DNA from: Anaerolineales bacterium
GTDB lineage: Bacteria > Chloroflexota > Anaerolineae > Anaerolineales > UBA11579
NCBI GenBank assembly: GCA_024710875.1
Contig: JANJTX010000129.1
Span: 1-33,682 of the forward strand
Length of the DNA: 33,682 nucleotides
Direction of reading: 5' to 3'
Positions 23,862-32,300 of the stretch are shown here, piece by piece. Below the pieces are notes generated by a model. It ran no database searches, had not been told where the DNA came from, and was given only the letters and a program-made list of their open reading frames with translations. Within the stretch, counting starts at the first letter, position 1. Every line of letters begins with the position of its first letter. The position numbers and the translations under genes were made by a program.

Positions 23862-24473
23862 TCAGGCTTTCTGGTGCGGCATAATCGGGGCGTGGGCATA
23901 ATAAAATGCGCCCGGGTAGTCCTCGGCTTCCTCCTGGCGTTTGGCGCTCCAGTCCTGAATGCCAAGTTTGTACACCGCCGTACGCTTGATTTCCTCGGGT
24001 TGAATCGGGCGGTAATCGCGGCCGGGCTGGAGTTGGGGGGCGTACTTGTCCAGCAGGGCTTGCAGGGCGCGCTCGGCCGCCGCCGGGTCGGTCACCAGTT
24101 CAATCTCGCCAAAGACCGTGACGCTGTAGTATTCAAAGTTGAATTCCAGCGCTTCCTGATGGGGCAGCACCCGGCCATATTCGTATACATTGAAGGCCGC
24201 CTGCGGATTAAAGGCCACATTGGCGCGGGTGCGGCCAACCTGGGCGGTGTGAAAATAGAGGGCATGGTCGGTCTCTACATAAATGTAGAGCAGGGGCGTG
24301 AGGAAAGGCTGCCTGCCGTGAGCCGTGGCGAGCGTACCCACGCCACCCCGGGTGAGAATGGCGCGGATTTCCTCCGGGTTGGTGATGGAGTACTTATCCA
24401 GCCGGGTTTCGTTTTTCGGCTTTTGTGCATAATATCTTGCATTTTTATCTATATCAGTATCATTTTGTGACAT
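23862..24473 (-). CDS. Pyridoxamine 5'-phosphate oxidase-like flavin split-barrel protein
   Basis: This 203-residue protein has the FMN-binding split-barrel fold of the PNPOx-like/NimA group. Residues about 33-130 show the pattern GGVGTLATAHGRQPFLTPL, then YFHTAQVGRTRANVAFNP, then NFEYYSVTVFGEIELV. Related proteins bind flavin, F420 or heme and act as reductases or nitroimidazole-resistance factors; the cofactor here is undecided. It is cytosolic. The ATG at 24473 lies inside the end of the CPBP gene (14-nt overlap, different frame) with no separate ribosome binding site, so translation is likely coupled. A much longer in-frame reading upstream is the shadow of the CPBP gene. Confidence 0.85.
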   Translation of the reverse strand: MSQNDTDIDKNARYYAQKPKNETRLDKYSITNPEEIRAILTRGGVGTLATAHGRQPFLTPLLYIYVETDHALYFHTAQVGRTRANVAFNPQAAFNVYEYGRVLPHQEALEFNFEYYSVTVFGEIELVTDPAAAERALQALLDKYAPQLQPGRDYRPIQPEEIKRTAVYKLGIQDWSAKRQEEAEDYPGAFYYAHAPIMPHQKA

Positions 24474-25380
24474 ATTGTTTTGCTTTCGACGCCATGTCTG
24501 GCAATACGGATTGCGGCGCATGGTTGCGGGTGTAATACCACACCCACAGCCCGCCAGCCAGCAGGGCCGGCAGCAGGGCCAGGCCGGCTTCCGGGCCAAA
24601 GGCCCCGCCGGTCCAGAGTTCCGGGCCGCTGATGCGGGTTTCAACCAGCCGGGCGGTTTCCAGCCCACTGACCGGAAAGCCAAAGACCACGCCCTCAAAA
24701 AAATTCCAGCCGATGTGCAGGCCGATGGGCAGCCACAGGGCGCGGGTGCGCAGGTAGGCCAGGGCGAAGAGCAGGCCAGCCCCCAGGATACCCAGCGTCG
24801 CCAGTGGGCTGGCATTCGGGTTGCCGATGTGCAGCAGGCCAAACACGGCCGAGGAGAGCAAGACCGCCCAGGCTGTGTTCAGCCCCGCTTCCAGATTTTG
24901 GAACAGGTAGCCGCGCGCCAGCAACTCTTCATAAAACCCAACCCCAACAAACACCGCGCCCCACAGGGCCGCGGCCCGCAGTACGGCTTCCGGGTCATCC
25001 GTGCCCCAGCCCGGGCCCACCACTTCCAGCCAGCGGGCGGCGCGGAACCCGGCAAACAGCAGCGCCATCAGTACCCCGGCGATGGCAATGCCGGTAAACA
25101 GGTCGCGCCCGGGTTGGCCGTGTCGCCAGTCCAGCCCCAGGCTGGCGATGCTGCGGCGGTCCAGCAGGCGGCGCGCCAGCAAAACCGCCCCGGTGATAGC
25201 CAATGCGCTTAAAGCATTGTCAAGAAAGAAACTGGCCGGCAGCCAGCGGTTGGCCAGCGCGATGCCGTAGGGGATCGCCAGCAGGACGGTGATAAAAAGG
25301 ACCAGCGCCACAAAGCCCAGCAGCCGCCAGAGCAAGCGCAAGCGGGGCGGTTTTTCGGAGGTGATGAATAAAGTTTTCAT
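24460..25380 (-). CDS. CPBP family intramembrane glutamic endopeptidase
   Basis: This 306-residue polytopic membrane protease of the CAAX-protease/bacteriocin-processing family (Abi, Rce1-like) has about seven to eight hydrophobic segments. The catalytic motifs are E151-E152-x-x-x-R156 (FYEELLARGYLF), H184 (FGLLHIGN) and H222-x-x-x-N226 (HIGWNFFEG), all intact. In bacteria such enzymes process or degrade membrane or secreted peptides, sometimes giving bacteriocin self-immunity; the substrate is unknown. The ATG at 25380 starts 5 nt after the stop of the small membrane gene, and its weak GGAAG ribosome binding site lies within that gene's last codons. Confidence 0.92.
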   Translation of the reverse strand: MKTLFITSEKPPRLRLLWRLLGFVALVLFITVLLAIPYGIALANRWLPASFFLDNALSALAITGAVLLARRLLDRRSIASLGLDWRHGQPGRDLFTGIAIAGVLMALLFAGFRAARWLEVVGPGWGTDDPEAVLRAAALWGAVFVGVGFYEELLARGYLFQNLEAGLNTAWAVLLSSAVFGLLHIGNPNASPLATLGILGAGLLFALAYLRTRALWLPIGLHIGWNFFEGVVFGFPVSGLETARLVETRISGPELWTGGAFGPEAGLALLPALLAGGLWVWYYTRNHAPQSVLPDMASKAKQYVTK

Positions 25381-25385
25381 TCGTG

Positions 25386-25685
25386 TTACTTCCGCTTGAA
25401 CAACCCGCGTTTGCGGGCCGGTGGCGGTGGGGCGCTGGCGGCGGGCGGTGGGGGCGCGCTGGGCTTGCCGCCTCCGCCAAACAGCCGCCGCATCAGCCGG
25501 AAGCGCTCACTGCCCGGCGCAGCACTGCCGCGGGTGATGCGCAATACGCCAAACGCCAACCCCAGCAGGATAATCCCATAAAACAGCAGCCAGCCGTTGG
25601 GCTCGCGGGCCATGTCGCTCATCACAAACAGGGCCAGCGTTGCAATCCCCAGTACCGCCAGAAAAACACCAATTCGTCTAAGCAT
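25386..25685 (-). CDS. Small two-helix membrane protein with Pro-rich basic tail
   Basis: A 99-residue protein with two transmembrane segments (about 5-22 and 31-48), then a cytosolic tail with GGGGKPSAPPPPAA and ending in RKRGLFKRK. I recognise no family. The ATG at 25685 has AAGGAG 6 nt upstream, a good start. It is the first gene of a compact run with the CPBP protease, the flavin split-barrel protein and the metalloprotease. The basic tail would face the cytosol by the positive-inside rule, so it might dock a partner, but no function can be assigned. Confidence 0.72.
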   Translation of the reverse strand: MLRRIGVFLAVLGIATLALFVMSDMAREPNGWLLFYGIILLGLAFGVLRITRGSAAPGSERFRLMRRLFGGGGKPSAPPPPAASAPPPPARKRGLFKRK

Positions 25686-25708
25686 CTCTTACTCCTTCCG
25701 CCGGGTAC

Positions 25709-25757
25709 AAAAAAACGGCCGGCGGAGCGCGTGGTTCTGCTACTCCCGCCGGCCGTT
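25709..25757 (-). terminator. Strong intrinsic terminator of the P5C dehydrogenase gene
   Basis: A perfect 12-bp GC-rich stem (AACGGCCGGCGG / CCGCCGGCCGTT) with a 20-nt loop runs on the minus strand into TTTTTTT, 11 nt after the stop at 25768. Confidence 0.92.
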
Positions 25758-25767
25758 AGACTTCAGC

Positions 25768-27339
25768 CTACTCGATGGTGGTGTGAATTTGCTCGCGCAT
25801 GTACAACTGCACGTAGTAGTGGCCGCCGGCGTTCTTGCCGCTGGAGCCGGAACCCTTCCAGCCGCCAAAGGGCTGGAAGCCGGGCCAGGCGCCGGTGGTG
25901 GCGCCCTGTGGGCGGTTGGCGTAGGTCACGCCGGCTTCAATGTTCTCAAAGAACCATTTGGCTTCGTCCGGGCTGCCATAGAAGCCGGCCGTCAGGCCGT
26001 ACTCCACATCGTTGGCAATCGCCATGGCTTCGTCCAGGCTCTTGACCTTGGCGACCATCGTAATCGGCAGGAACATCTCATGTTTCCACAGGCGGTGGCT
26101 CATGGGGGCGGTCGCAATCGTCGGCTCGCAGAAGTAGCCCTTGCCGTACTCGCCTTCGGTCATGACCTTGCCACCGGTCAGAAACTCGCCGCCCTGGCTC
26201 AATTCTTCGGTGAAAGTCTTGAAATCGTTGTAGCCGCCTTTGTTCGCCACCGGGCCGAGGAAAACTTCCTGCCTGGTCGGGTCGCCGATGACGGCTTTCT
26301 TCGTTTGCTCCACCAGTCGGCTGACAAATTCGTCATAGACTTGCTCTTCCACCAGTACTCGCGAGGCCGCCGAGCATTTTTGGCCCTGCAGGCCGAAGGC
26401 CGAGCGGAACACCCCCGCCACCGCCCGGTCGAGGTCGGCGTGGCGTGAAACGATGGCCGGGTTCTTGCCGCCCATTTCCAGAATGAGCGGGCGCGGGTAT
26501 TTGTAAGCGGCGAAGTCGCGGTAAATCTTCATGCCCACATCATACGAACCGGTGAAGGTGATGCCGTCCACTTCCGGGCTGTCAATCAGGGCCTGGCCGA
26601 GCGTGCTGCCCGGGCCGGTGACAAAGTTCACCACTCCGGCGGGGAAGCCGGCATCCCGGAAGCACTCGGCCAGCAGGCGCGAGGTCCAAGGCGTATCGGT
26701 GGCAGGTTTCATCACGACTGTATTGCCAGCCACCAGCGCCGCGCCTACCGGGCCACCGGTGAGGGCGGCCGGGAAGTTGAACGGGCTGATGACCAGCCAC
26801 ACACCATAGGGCTTGAGCACCGAGTAGTTGCTGGCCTTGTAGCCGGTCAGTGGGTCTTCGCCCATCTTAACCACAAAGCCGTTGTTCTCTTCCAGTTGGT
26901 CGGCAGCATAGCGCATCAGGTCGGCGGTTTCGGCCGCATCCGCCAGGGCTTCCAGGCGGTTCTTGCCGACTTCCAGCGCAATCACCGCCCCGAACTTGTA
27001 AATGCGTTCGTCAATCAGCCCGGCGGCCTTGCGTACCAGCGCCACACGTTCCTGCCACGGGGTGCGGTTCCAGGACTTGGCCGCTTTGCGGGCGGCGGTC
27101 ATGGCGGCGGTGGCGTGGCTGGCATCGCCCTTCTGGAAAGTGCCCAGCAGCCAATCGGTGTTAATCGGGCTGCGGTCTTCAAACTTGGCGTCGGTGTACA
27201 CATCCTGCCCGTCAATCAGCATCGGGTAGTCCTGGCCGAGGTTATTCTTGACAACCTGGACTTCTTTTTCAAAATTGATGTGCAGCTCGTCGGGCGGGTT
27301 GTACATGGTGGCATAGGTCAAACGAAACTTTTCTGCCAT
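25768..27339 (-). CDS. pruA: L-glutamate gamma-semialdehyde (P5C) dehydrogenase
   Basis: This 523-residue aldehyde dehydrogenase oxidises glutamate semialdehyde to glutamate with NAD, the last step of proline and arginine breakdown. Active-site residues: N188 (SPFNFP), K211 (MKPA), general base E288 (LEMGGKNP) and nucleophile C322 (GQKCSAASR). The length and the stretch ALTGGPVGAALVAGNTVVMK are typical of the P5C group rather than of generic aldehyde dehydrogenases. No proline dehydrogenase (putA/prodh) is fused or adjacent. The ATG at 27339 has AAGGAG 8 nt upstream. It is monocistronic, divergent from the GNAT gene, and closed by a strong terminator. Its product feeds the glutamate dehydrogenase encoded 20 kb away. 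Confidence 0.93.
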   Translation of the reverse strand: MAEKFRLTYATMYNPPDELHINFEKEVQVVKNNLGQDYPMLIDGQDVYTDAKFEDRSPINTDWLLGTFQKGDASHATAAMTAARKAAKSWNRTPWQERVALVRKAAGLIDERIYKFGAVIALEVGKNRLEALADAAETADLMRYAADQLEENNGFVVKMGEDPLTGYKASNYSVLKPYGVWLVISPFNFPAALTGGPVGAALVAGNTVVMKPATDTPWTSRLLAECFRDAGFPAGVVNFVTGPGSTLGQALIDSPEVDGITFTGSYDVGMKIYRDFAAYKYPRPLILEMGGKNPAIVSRHADLDRAVAGVFRSAFGLQGQKCSAASRVLVEEQVYDEFVSRLVEQTKKAVIGDPTRQEVFLGPVANKGGYNDFKTFTEELSQGGEFLTGGKVMTEGEYGKGYFCEPTIATAPMSHRLWKHEMFLPITMVAKVKSLDEAMAIANDVEYGLTAGFYGSPDEAKWFFENIEAGVTYANRPQGATTGAWPGFQPFGGWKGSGSSGKNAGGHYYVQLYMREQIHTTIE

Positions 27340-27389
27340 CGGTGGGTCTCCTTGTCGGTTGTGTTTGTGAAAAGAATTGCTTGTGCCCT

Positions 27390-27418
27390 AGTATAGCGCG
27401 GCGCAGCCCGCAGGTCTA
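27390..27418 (-). promoter_or_regulatory. Promoter of pruA
   Basis: On the minus strand TAGACC (27413-27418), 17 nt, then TATACT (27390-27395), giving a leader of roughly 44 nt that includes the AAGGAG site. Confidence 0.55.
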
Positions 27419-27442
27419 GCAGTCAGTTGGCTGGACTTCCTG

Positions 27443-27448
27443 TATACT
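27443..27448 (+). promoter_or_regulatory. -10-like TATACT directly before the GNAT gene
   Basis: TATACT ends 6 nt before the ATG at 27455, so transcription would begin at the start codon. A short AAGG lies between them but is too close to the ATG to serve well. Confidence 0.4.
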
Positions 27449-27454
27449 GAAGGC

Positions 27455-28351
27455 ATGCCTTCCATTGAAATCGTACCCCCTACCCGCAAGGAAACCCGCT
27501 GGGCGGTAGGGCGCGAATTCGTCCACCTGCCGCCGGTCGACCCGGCCTTTGCCGATATCAAAGGTCTGCGCAAGGCCCTGATGCGGCATGTCATCCTGCC
27601 GACCAATTACATGCAATTGTTGCAGGGCGCCCTGCTCAAAGTGGATGGCGAAACCGCCGCCTACTTGTATGCTCGTTCGCGGCCGGTGGCGTTGCGCATT
27701 GACAGCCTGGCGGTGGAAGAGCCGCACCGCCGTCAGGGCTATGCCAGCCGCTTGCTGGCCGAAGCCCGCACCTGGGCCGCCGAACGCGAACTTGGCTGGC
27801 TGACCGCCCACCTCACCCCCGAGAACACCGCCGGGCAGGCCTTCTTTGCCAAGCACGGATTTCAATCCTACCGCGCCGAGGGCTGGCGGGCCGAAGAACG
27901 CTGGGAACTGCCCGCCGCCGCCACCGAGGGTCTGGTGGCCCTGCGTGAAGACGAGGTAAAGCCGGCCTACACCCGCTGGCTGACCCATGAGCTGGAACAC
28001 GGCGATGCCGCCGCCCGGCCGCTGGTGGAAGCCGAGTATTTCGAGGCCGCTCTGTACACCCGCGCCAAACACTGGGCGCTGGTGGCCGAGGGCCAGGAAG
28101 TCGGCTATCTGCGACTCTCTGGCCTGCGGCGCGGCGTCACGGCTTACCTCGCTTGCGATCACACCCTGTGGGCCAGCCCCCAGCCGTTGGCCTGGCTGGC
28201 GGCCGCCCTGCACCATTGGCCGTTTGTGCCCGCCCGCCTGTTGGTGGATTTCGCATCCGGTCAGCATCATCAGGCCGCCGCCTCTATAATGGAAAGCAGC
28301 GGGTTCAGCGGGTACCCGCGCCCGCGTAGCCTGGTCTATAAAAAGCTGTAA
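27455..28351 (+). CDS. GNAT family N-acetyltransferase, probably two-domain
   Basis: This 298-residue protein has a GNAT fold at residues about 45-150. Motif A includes LRIDSLAVEEPHRRQGYASR with the acetyl-CoA loop R92-R-Q-G95-Y-A97, followed by NTAGQAFFAKHGFQSY (motif B). The second half (about 155-298) has no intact acetyl-CoA loop but ends with an ESSGFSGY pattern like the motif B end of a GNAT, so it may be a degenerate second domain. The acceptor (small molecule or protein) is unknown. It is divergent from pruA and only 6 nt upstream of the DUF429 gene, with which it is surely cotranscribed. Confidence 0.85.
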   Translation: MPSIEIVPPTRKETRWAVGREFVHLPPVDPAFADIKGLRKALMRHVILPTNYMQLLQGALLKVDGETAAYLYARSRPVALRIDSLAVEEPHRRQGYASRLLAEARTWAAERELGWLTAHLTPENTAGQAFFAKHGFQSYRAEGWRAEERWELPAAATEGLVALREDEVKPAYTRWLTHELEHGDAAARPLVEAEYFEAALYTRAKHWALVAEGQEVGYLRLSGLRRGVTAYLACDHTLWASPQPLAWLAAALHHWPFVPARLLVDFASGQHHQAAASIMESSGFSGYPRPRSLVYKKL

Positions 28352-28357
28352 ACCATC

Positions 28358-29110
28358 ATGTTATTCAGCCGCGCCACCTTTATTGGAGTTGACCCCGCCG
28401 CCGGGCGCGGCCGGGTGGCATTTGCCGCGCTGGATGGTGATTTGAAGGTGCTGGCGCTCGGTCTGGGCGGTGCAAAGGAAGCCCTGGCCTACGCTGGCGG
28501 GCCGGAAGAAGCCTGGGTGGCGGTACACGGCCCGGCCAGCCTGAACCACGGCCTGATGGCCGACAAGAAACGCCGGGCGGCCCTGCTACCGGCGCCCAAA
28601 CCCGGCCAGTTGCAGAACCTGAGGGTGGCAGAATATGAGCTCTTGCGCCAGCGCCTACCGGTCTACAAGAGTCCGGCCAAAGCCAGCGGCCTGCGCGGCT
28701 GGCAGCGCACTGCCCTGCGTCTGCATGAGCAACTGGGCGAGCTGGGCTACCGCCTGCCGCGGCGTGCCAATGGCAGGCGCGCCCGCCTGGAATCTCTGCC
28801 TGATTTATGCTACCGCCGCTGGCTGGGGCGCATTCCGTTTTACCCGCACAGCCTGGAAGGCCGTTTGCAGCGCCAGCTGGCCCTGTACGACCTCGGGTTG
28901 AGAATCGCGGACCCGATGGAGTTCTTTGAAGAAATTACCCGTTACCGGATATTGCAGGGGGTGTTGCCGGATGAGATGCTCTACCGCCCGCACGAACTGA
29001 ATGCGCTGGCGCTGGCGGCGTTGGCCTGGCTGGCCGCCAACCGCCCGGAGGAAGTGCAGGCCTGGGGGGATGTGCGGGAAGGGCAGTTGGTCTTGCCCCT
29101 GGGCAGGTGA
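28358..29110 (+). CDS. DUF429-like protein, predicted RNase H-fold
   Basis: This 250-residue protein matches the pattern of DUF429 (COG2410, predicted RNase H-like fold). It begins with a first strand FIGVDPAAGRGRVAFAAL carrying D12. A VAVHGP strand follows, then AEYELLRQRLPVYKSP, which corresponds to the conserved Glu region of the family, and a late EGRLQRQLALYDLGL helix. No enzymatic role is proven for the family, so nuclease activity is a fold-based guess. The ATG at 28358 is 6 nt after the GNAT stop with no separate ribosome binding site, which suggests coupling. No membrane or export signal is present. Confidence 0.7.
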   Translation: MLFSRATFIGVDPAAGRGRVAFAALDGDLKVLALGLGGAKEALAYAGGPEEAWVAVHGPASLNHGLMADKKRRAALLPAPKPGQLQNLRVAEYELLRQRLPVYKSPAKASGLRGWQRTALRLHEQLGELGYRLPRRANGRRARLESLPDLCYRRWLGRIPFYPHSLEGRLQRQLALYDLGLRIADPMEFFEEITRYRILQGVLPDEMLYRPHELNALALAALAWLAANRPEEVQAWGDVREGQLVLPLGR

Positions 29111-29146
29111 GTGGCATACGGATTGCACCGCTATTCTTGTGGCCCA

Positions 29147-29182
29147 TTGCACTAAGTTCACAATATTGTGAATTTAGTGCAA
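29147..29182. repeat. 36-bp near-perfect palindrome in an AT-rich island
   Basis: The arms TTGCACTAAG and TTTAGTGCAA flank a perfect 16-bp core TTCACAATATTGTGAA; only one of 18 pairs is mismatched. The half-site TTAGTGCA recurs at 29363-29370, just before the ribosome binding site of the surface-protein gene. It is a plausible operator for a dimeric repressor. It could also form a hairpin after the DUF429 gene, but no T-tract follows. Confidence 0.65.
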
Positions 29183-29185
29183 TTA

Positions 29186-29209
29186 ATGCAAAATATTATG
29201 CAAAATATA
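29186..29209 (+). repeat. Tandem 12-bp direct repeat
   Basis: Two adjacent units, ATGCAAAATATT and ATGCAAAATATA, lie directly behind the palindrome. The gap 29111-29385 is strikingly AT-rich against its surroundings and contains no gene that I can support; it is best read as the control region of the beta-helix protein gene. Confidence 0.6.
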
Positions 29210-29385
29210 CGGTCCTTACGGTTTTGTTATCCAGACCCCCAATGGTACTTTATGGGGAGATTTTCTTCCGGAAATTCACCTACACTATTAAAGGCACTTT
29301 TTGCCAATCAATTGTATAGTAAGTCAAATTGGTGGGCTTCTCGCCCTCGCCGATCTATTTAATTAGTGCACATAGAAGGATGCCG

Positions 29386-32300
29386 ATGAGTACTCAAATT
29401 TCATCCCCCCGTTTGACCGTCCTGTTGGCTCTGGCCCTCGTGCTGGCGCTCGGTCTGGCGCCGTTTGCCAGCCAACCCGCTGCCGCCGCTGGCCCGACCC
29501 CCACCATCGTCGTGAATGTTTATGACCCGGTGGCCCACCCGGTCGCCTGGGACGCGCCGGACGCCGACCTGGGCGACGGCGTGTGCGACACCGACATCAC
29601 CGATGGTGGCACCGTCACCTGTTCGCTGCGCGCCGCCATTGAAAACGCCAACCTCAACGCCGACCTGGATGTGATTGGTTTCGCGCTGACTGGACCCAAT
29701 GATGGCAGCCATTATCTGTATGCGCCGGCCTCGGCTCTGCCCGCCATTACCCAGCCGGTTTTCATTGATGGTTACTCCCAAACCGGCTCTGGCTCCGGGC
29801 CCATCATTGTGCTCAATGGCGCTGCCGCCGGTGGTGGCGCGCATGGCTTTACGGTTAACAGCGGTGGCGTGACGATTCAGGGTTTTGTGATTCAGGCGTT
29901 TGGTGGCGACGGCATCCGCATTACCAGCGCATCTGGCTCCAATGAAATCTACGGCAACTACATCGGTACCGATAAATCCGGTGGTTCCGGCTCGGTGGCC
30001 AATGGCGTTGGCCTGCGCATCTCCAATTCCCCGGCCAACACCATCGGCGGCTCAGGCAACATCAGCGGGTACAGCGTAGCCAAGCGCAACATCATCTCCG
30101 GCAATACCGGTGTAGGTGTGATTGTTACCGGGGCGAGCTCGGTCTCCAATGCGGTGGTCGGCAATCTGATTGGTACCCAGATAAACGGTACGGTCGCCCT
30201 TGCTAACGGGGCCGATGGTGTACAGGTAATCAATGCTCCCAACACCGTTATCGGTGGCTCCAATGCGGGTGAAGGCAATACCATCTCGGCCAATGGCGAT
30301 AACGGTCTTGAAATCACTGGCGCGGATTCATCCGGCACCTCGGTGCTGGGCAACCGGATTGGCATTGCCGGTAATGGTACTGGCGCGCTCGGCAACGCCA
30401 CCAATGGCGTTTTTATCAACAATGTGAGTGGTGTGACCGTCGGCGGCCTCACCGCCGGTGGGCGCAACTTTATCGGCAGCAATGGCAGCAACGGCATTTC
30501 GCTGGGCGCCACGGCTGACAATATCACCATTGTGGGCAACTACATCGGCCTCGCATCCGATGGCCTCACCGCCCGTGCCAACGGCAGCGCTGGCATCAAC
30601 GCCACCGGTACTGGTGGGGCGATTGGTGGCACTGCCGCCGGCTCGATTAATGTGATTTCCGGCAACTCCGCCAATGGTATCAATATCACCGGCTCCGGCT
30701 ACACCATTCGCGGCAACTACATCGGCGTGGCCGCCGATGGCAGCACCGCCCTCGCCAATGGCACGAATGGCGTGCGACTGGCTGGCAGCGACAATGCCGT
30801 GGGCGGCACCGCCGCCGGTTCGGCCAATGTCATCGCCCGCAACTCGGCCGATGGCGTGCTGATTGCCGGGGGAACCGGAAATACGGTCCTTGGCAACAGC
30901 ATCTACTCCAACGGTGATCTCGGAATTGACCTGAACGACGGGGTCGATTCTCTCAATGGCGTTACCCCCAACGATGCCAATGACACCGATGCCGGCGCCA
31001 ATAACACCCAGAACTTCCCGGTCTTGACTACCGCTTCCATCAGCGGCGGTGACCTGACGGTTGACGGCACGCTGGATAGCGCCCTGGGCGTGGATTTCCG
31101 AATTGAATTTTTCTCCAATACCGCCTGCGATGGTTCCGGCAATGGTGAAGGCCGTACCTACCTCGGCAGCGCGACTGTTCAGAGCGGGGGATTCTCCGAA
31201 CAACTGACCGGGGTGGGCGTTTCCGAAGGCGCGTTCATTACTGCCACCGCTACCCGTTTGCTGGCTCCCACCGACACCTCGGAGTTCTCCGGCTGTGTAG
31301 CGGCCTCTTCTGCCCCGGTGGCTGGCCTGTTCGTCATCAACAGCCGCCTGGATGACCCGGACAACAACCCCGGCGATGGCATCTGCGCCACGGCTGGGGC
31401 GGTGTGCACCCTGCGGGCCGCCATCATGGAAGCCAACGCTCTCGGCGGCTCCGACCCCTACAATTTCTCCTTCAATATCTCCACCGTCAATCAGACCATC
31501 CAGCCGGCCACTGCGTTGCCAGTCATTACGGTACGCGTGGTGATAGACGGCACCACCGAACCGGACTACAGCGGCACCACTCCGGCCATCAAGCTGGATG
31601 GCCTCAATGCTCCCGGCGGCACCAATGGCCTGGTGTTCAATGCCGCCGGTAGCAGCGTGCGCGGTCTGGCCATCATCCGCTGGCCGGGTGCCGCCGTACA
31701 CCTCAATAGCAACGACAACACGGTCAGTCGCAACTACATCGGCGTGGATACCGACGGTACTACCGCCCGCGGCAACGGCGTTGGCGTGCTGGTGAGCGGC
31801 GCGGGCAATACCATCGGCAGCACCACCGCCGCCAACCGCAACATCATTGCCGCCAACACCACCGGTGTGCAATTGCTGGGCGCCGGTGCAACCGGCAACA
31901 GCGTTATCGGCAACTACATCGGCCTGCGGGCGGATGGCGGCGGCACCCTGGGCAACACCACCGGCGTGCTGATTGATGATGCTCCGGCCAACACGGTCGG
32001 CGGCACTTCGGCCAGCCAGCGCAATGTGATTTCCGGTAACACCAATGGCGTGGTCATCCAGAACAGCGGCGCGGCCGGCAATATGGTCTACGGCAACTAC
32101 ATCGGCGTGAACCCCGGCGGTACGCTGGACTATGGCAACACTGCCGATGGCGTGCGCATCAACAATGCCCCCAGCAACCTCATCGGCACTACCGGTGGTG
32201 GCGGCAACATCATCTCCGGGAATGATGGCGATGGCGTGGAAGTGCTCGGTGGCGCCAGCGGCACCCAGATTGTGGGCAACAGCATCGGCGTGGACTCCGG

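Noticed and set aside
29227-29235. Single DnaA-box-like TTATCCAGA
   Set aside because: One isolated 9-mer with a mismatch is expected by chance; unlike the 21.2-kb array there is no cluster.
30328-31872. 514-codon open frame on the minus strand inside the surface-protein gene
   Set aside because: It mirrors the Gly/Asn/Thr-rich beta-helix repeats, has low-complexity composition, no start signal and no recognisable domain; the plus-strand reading has signal peptide, modules and anchor.
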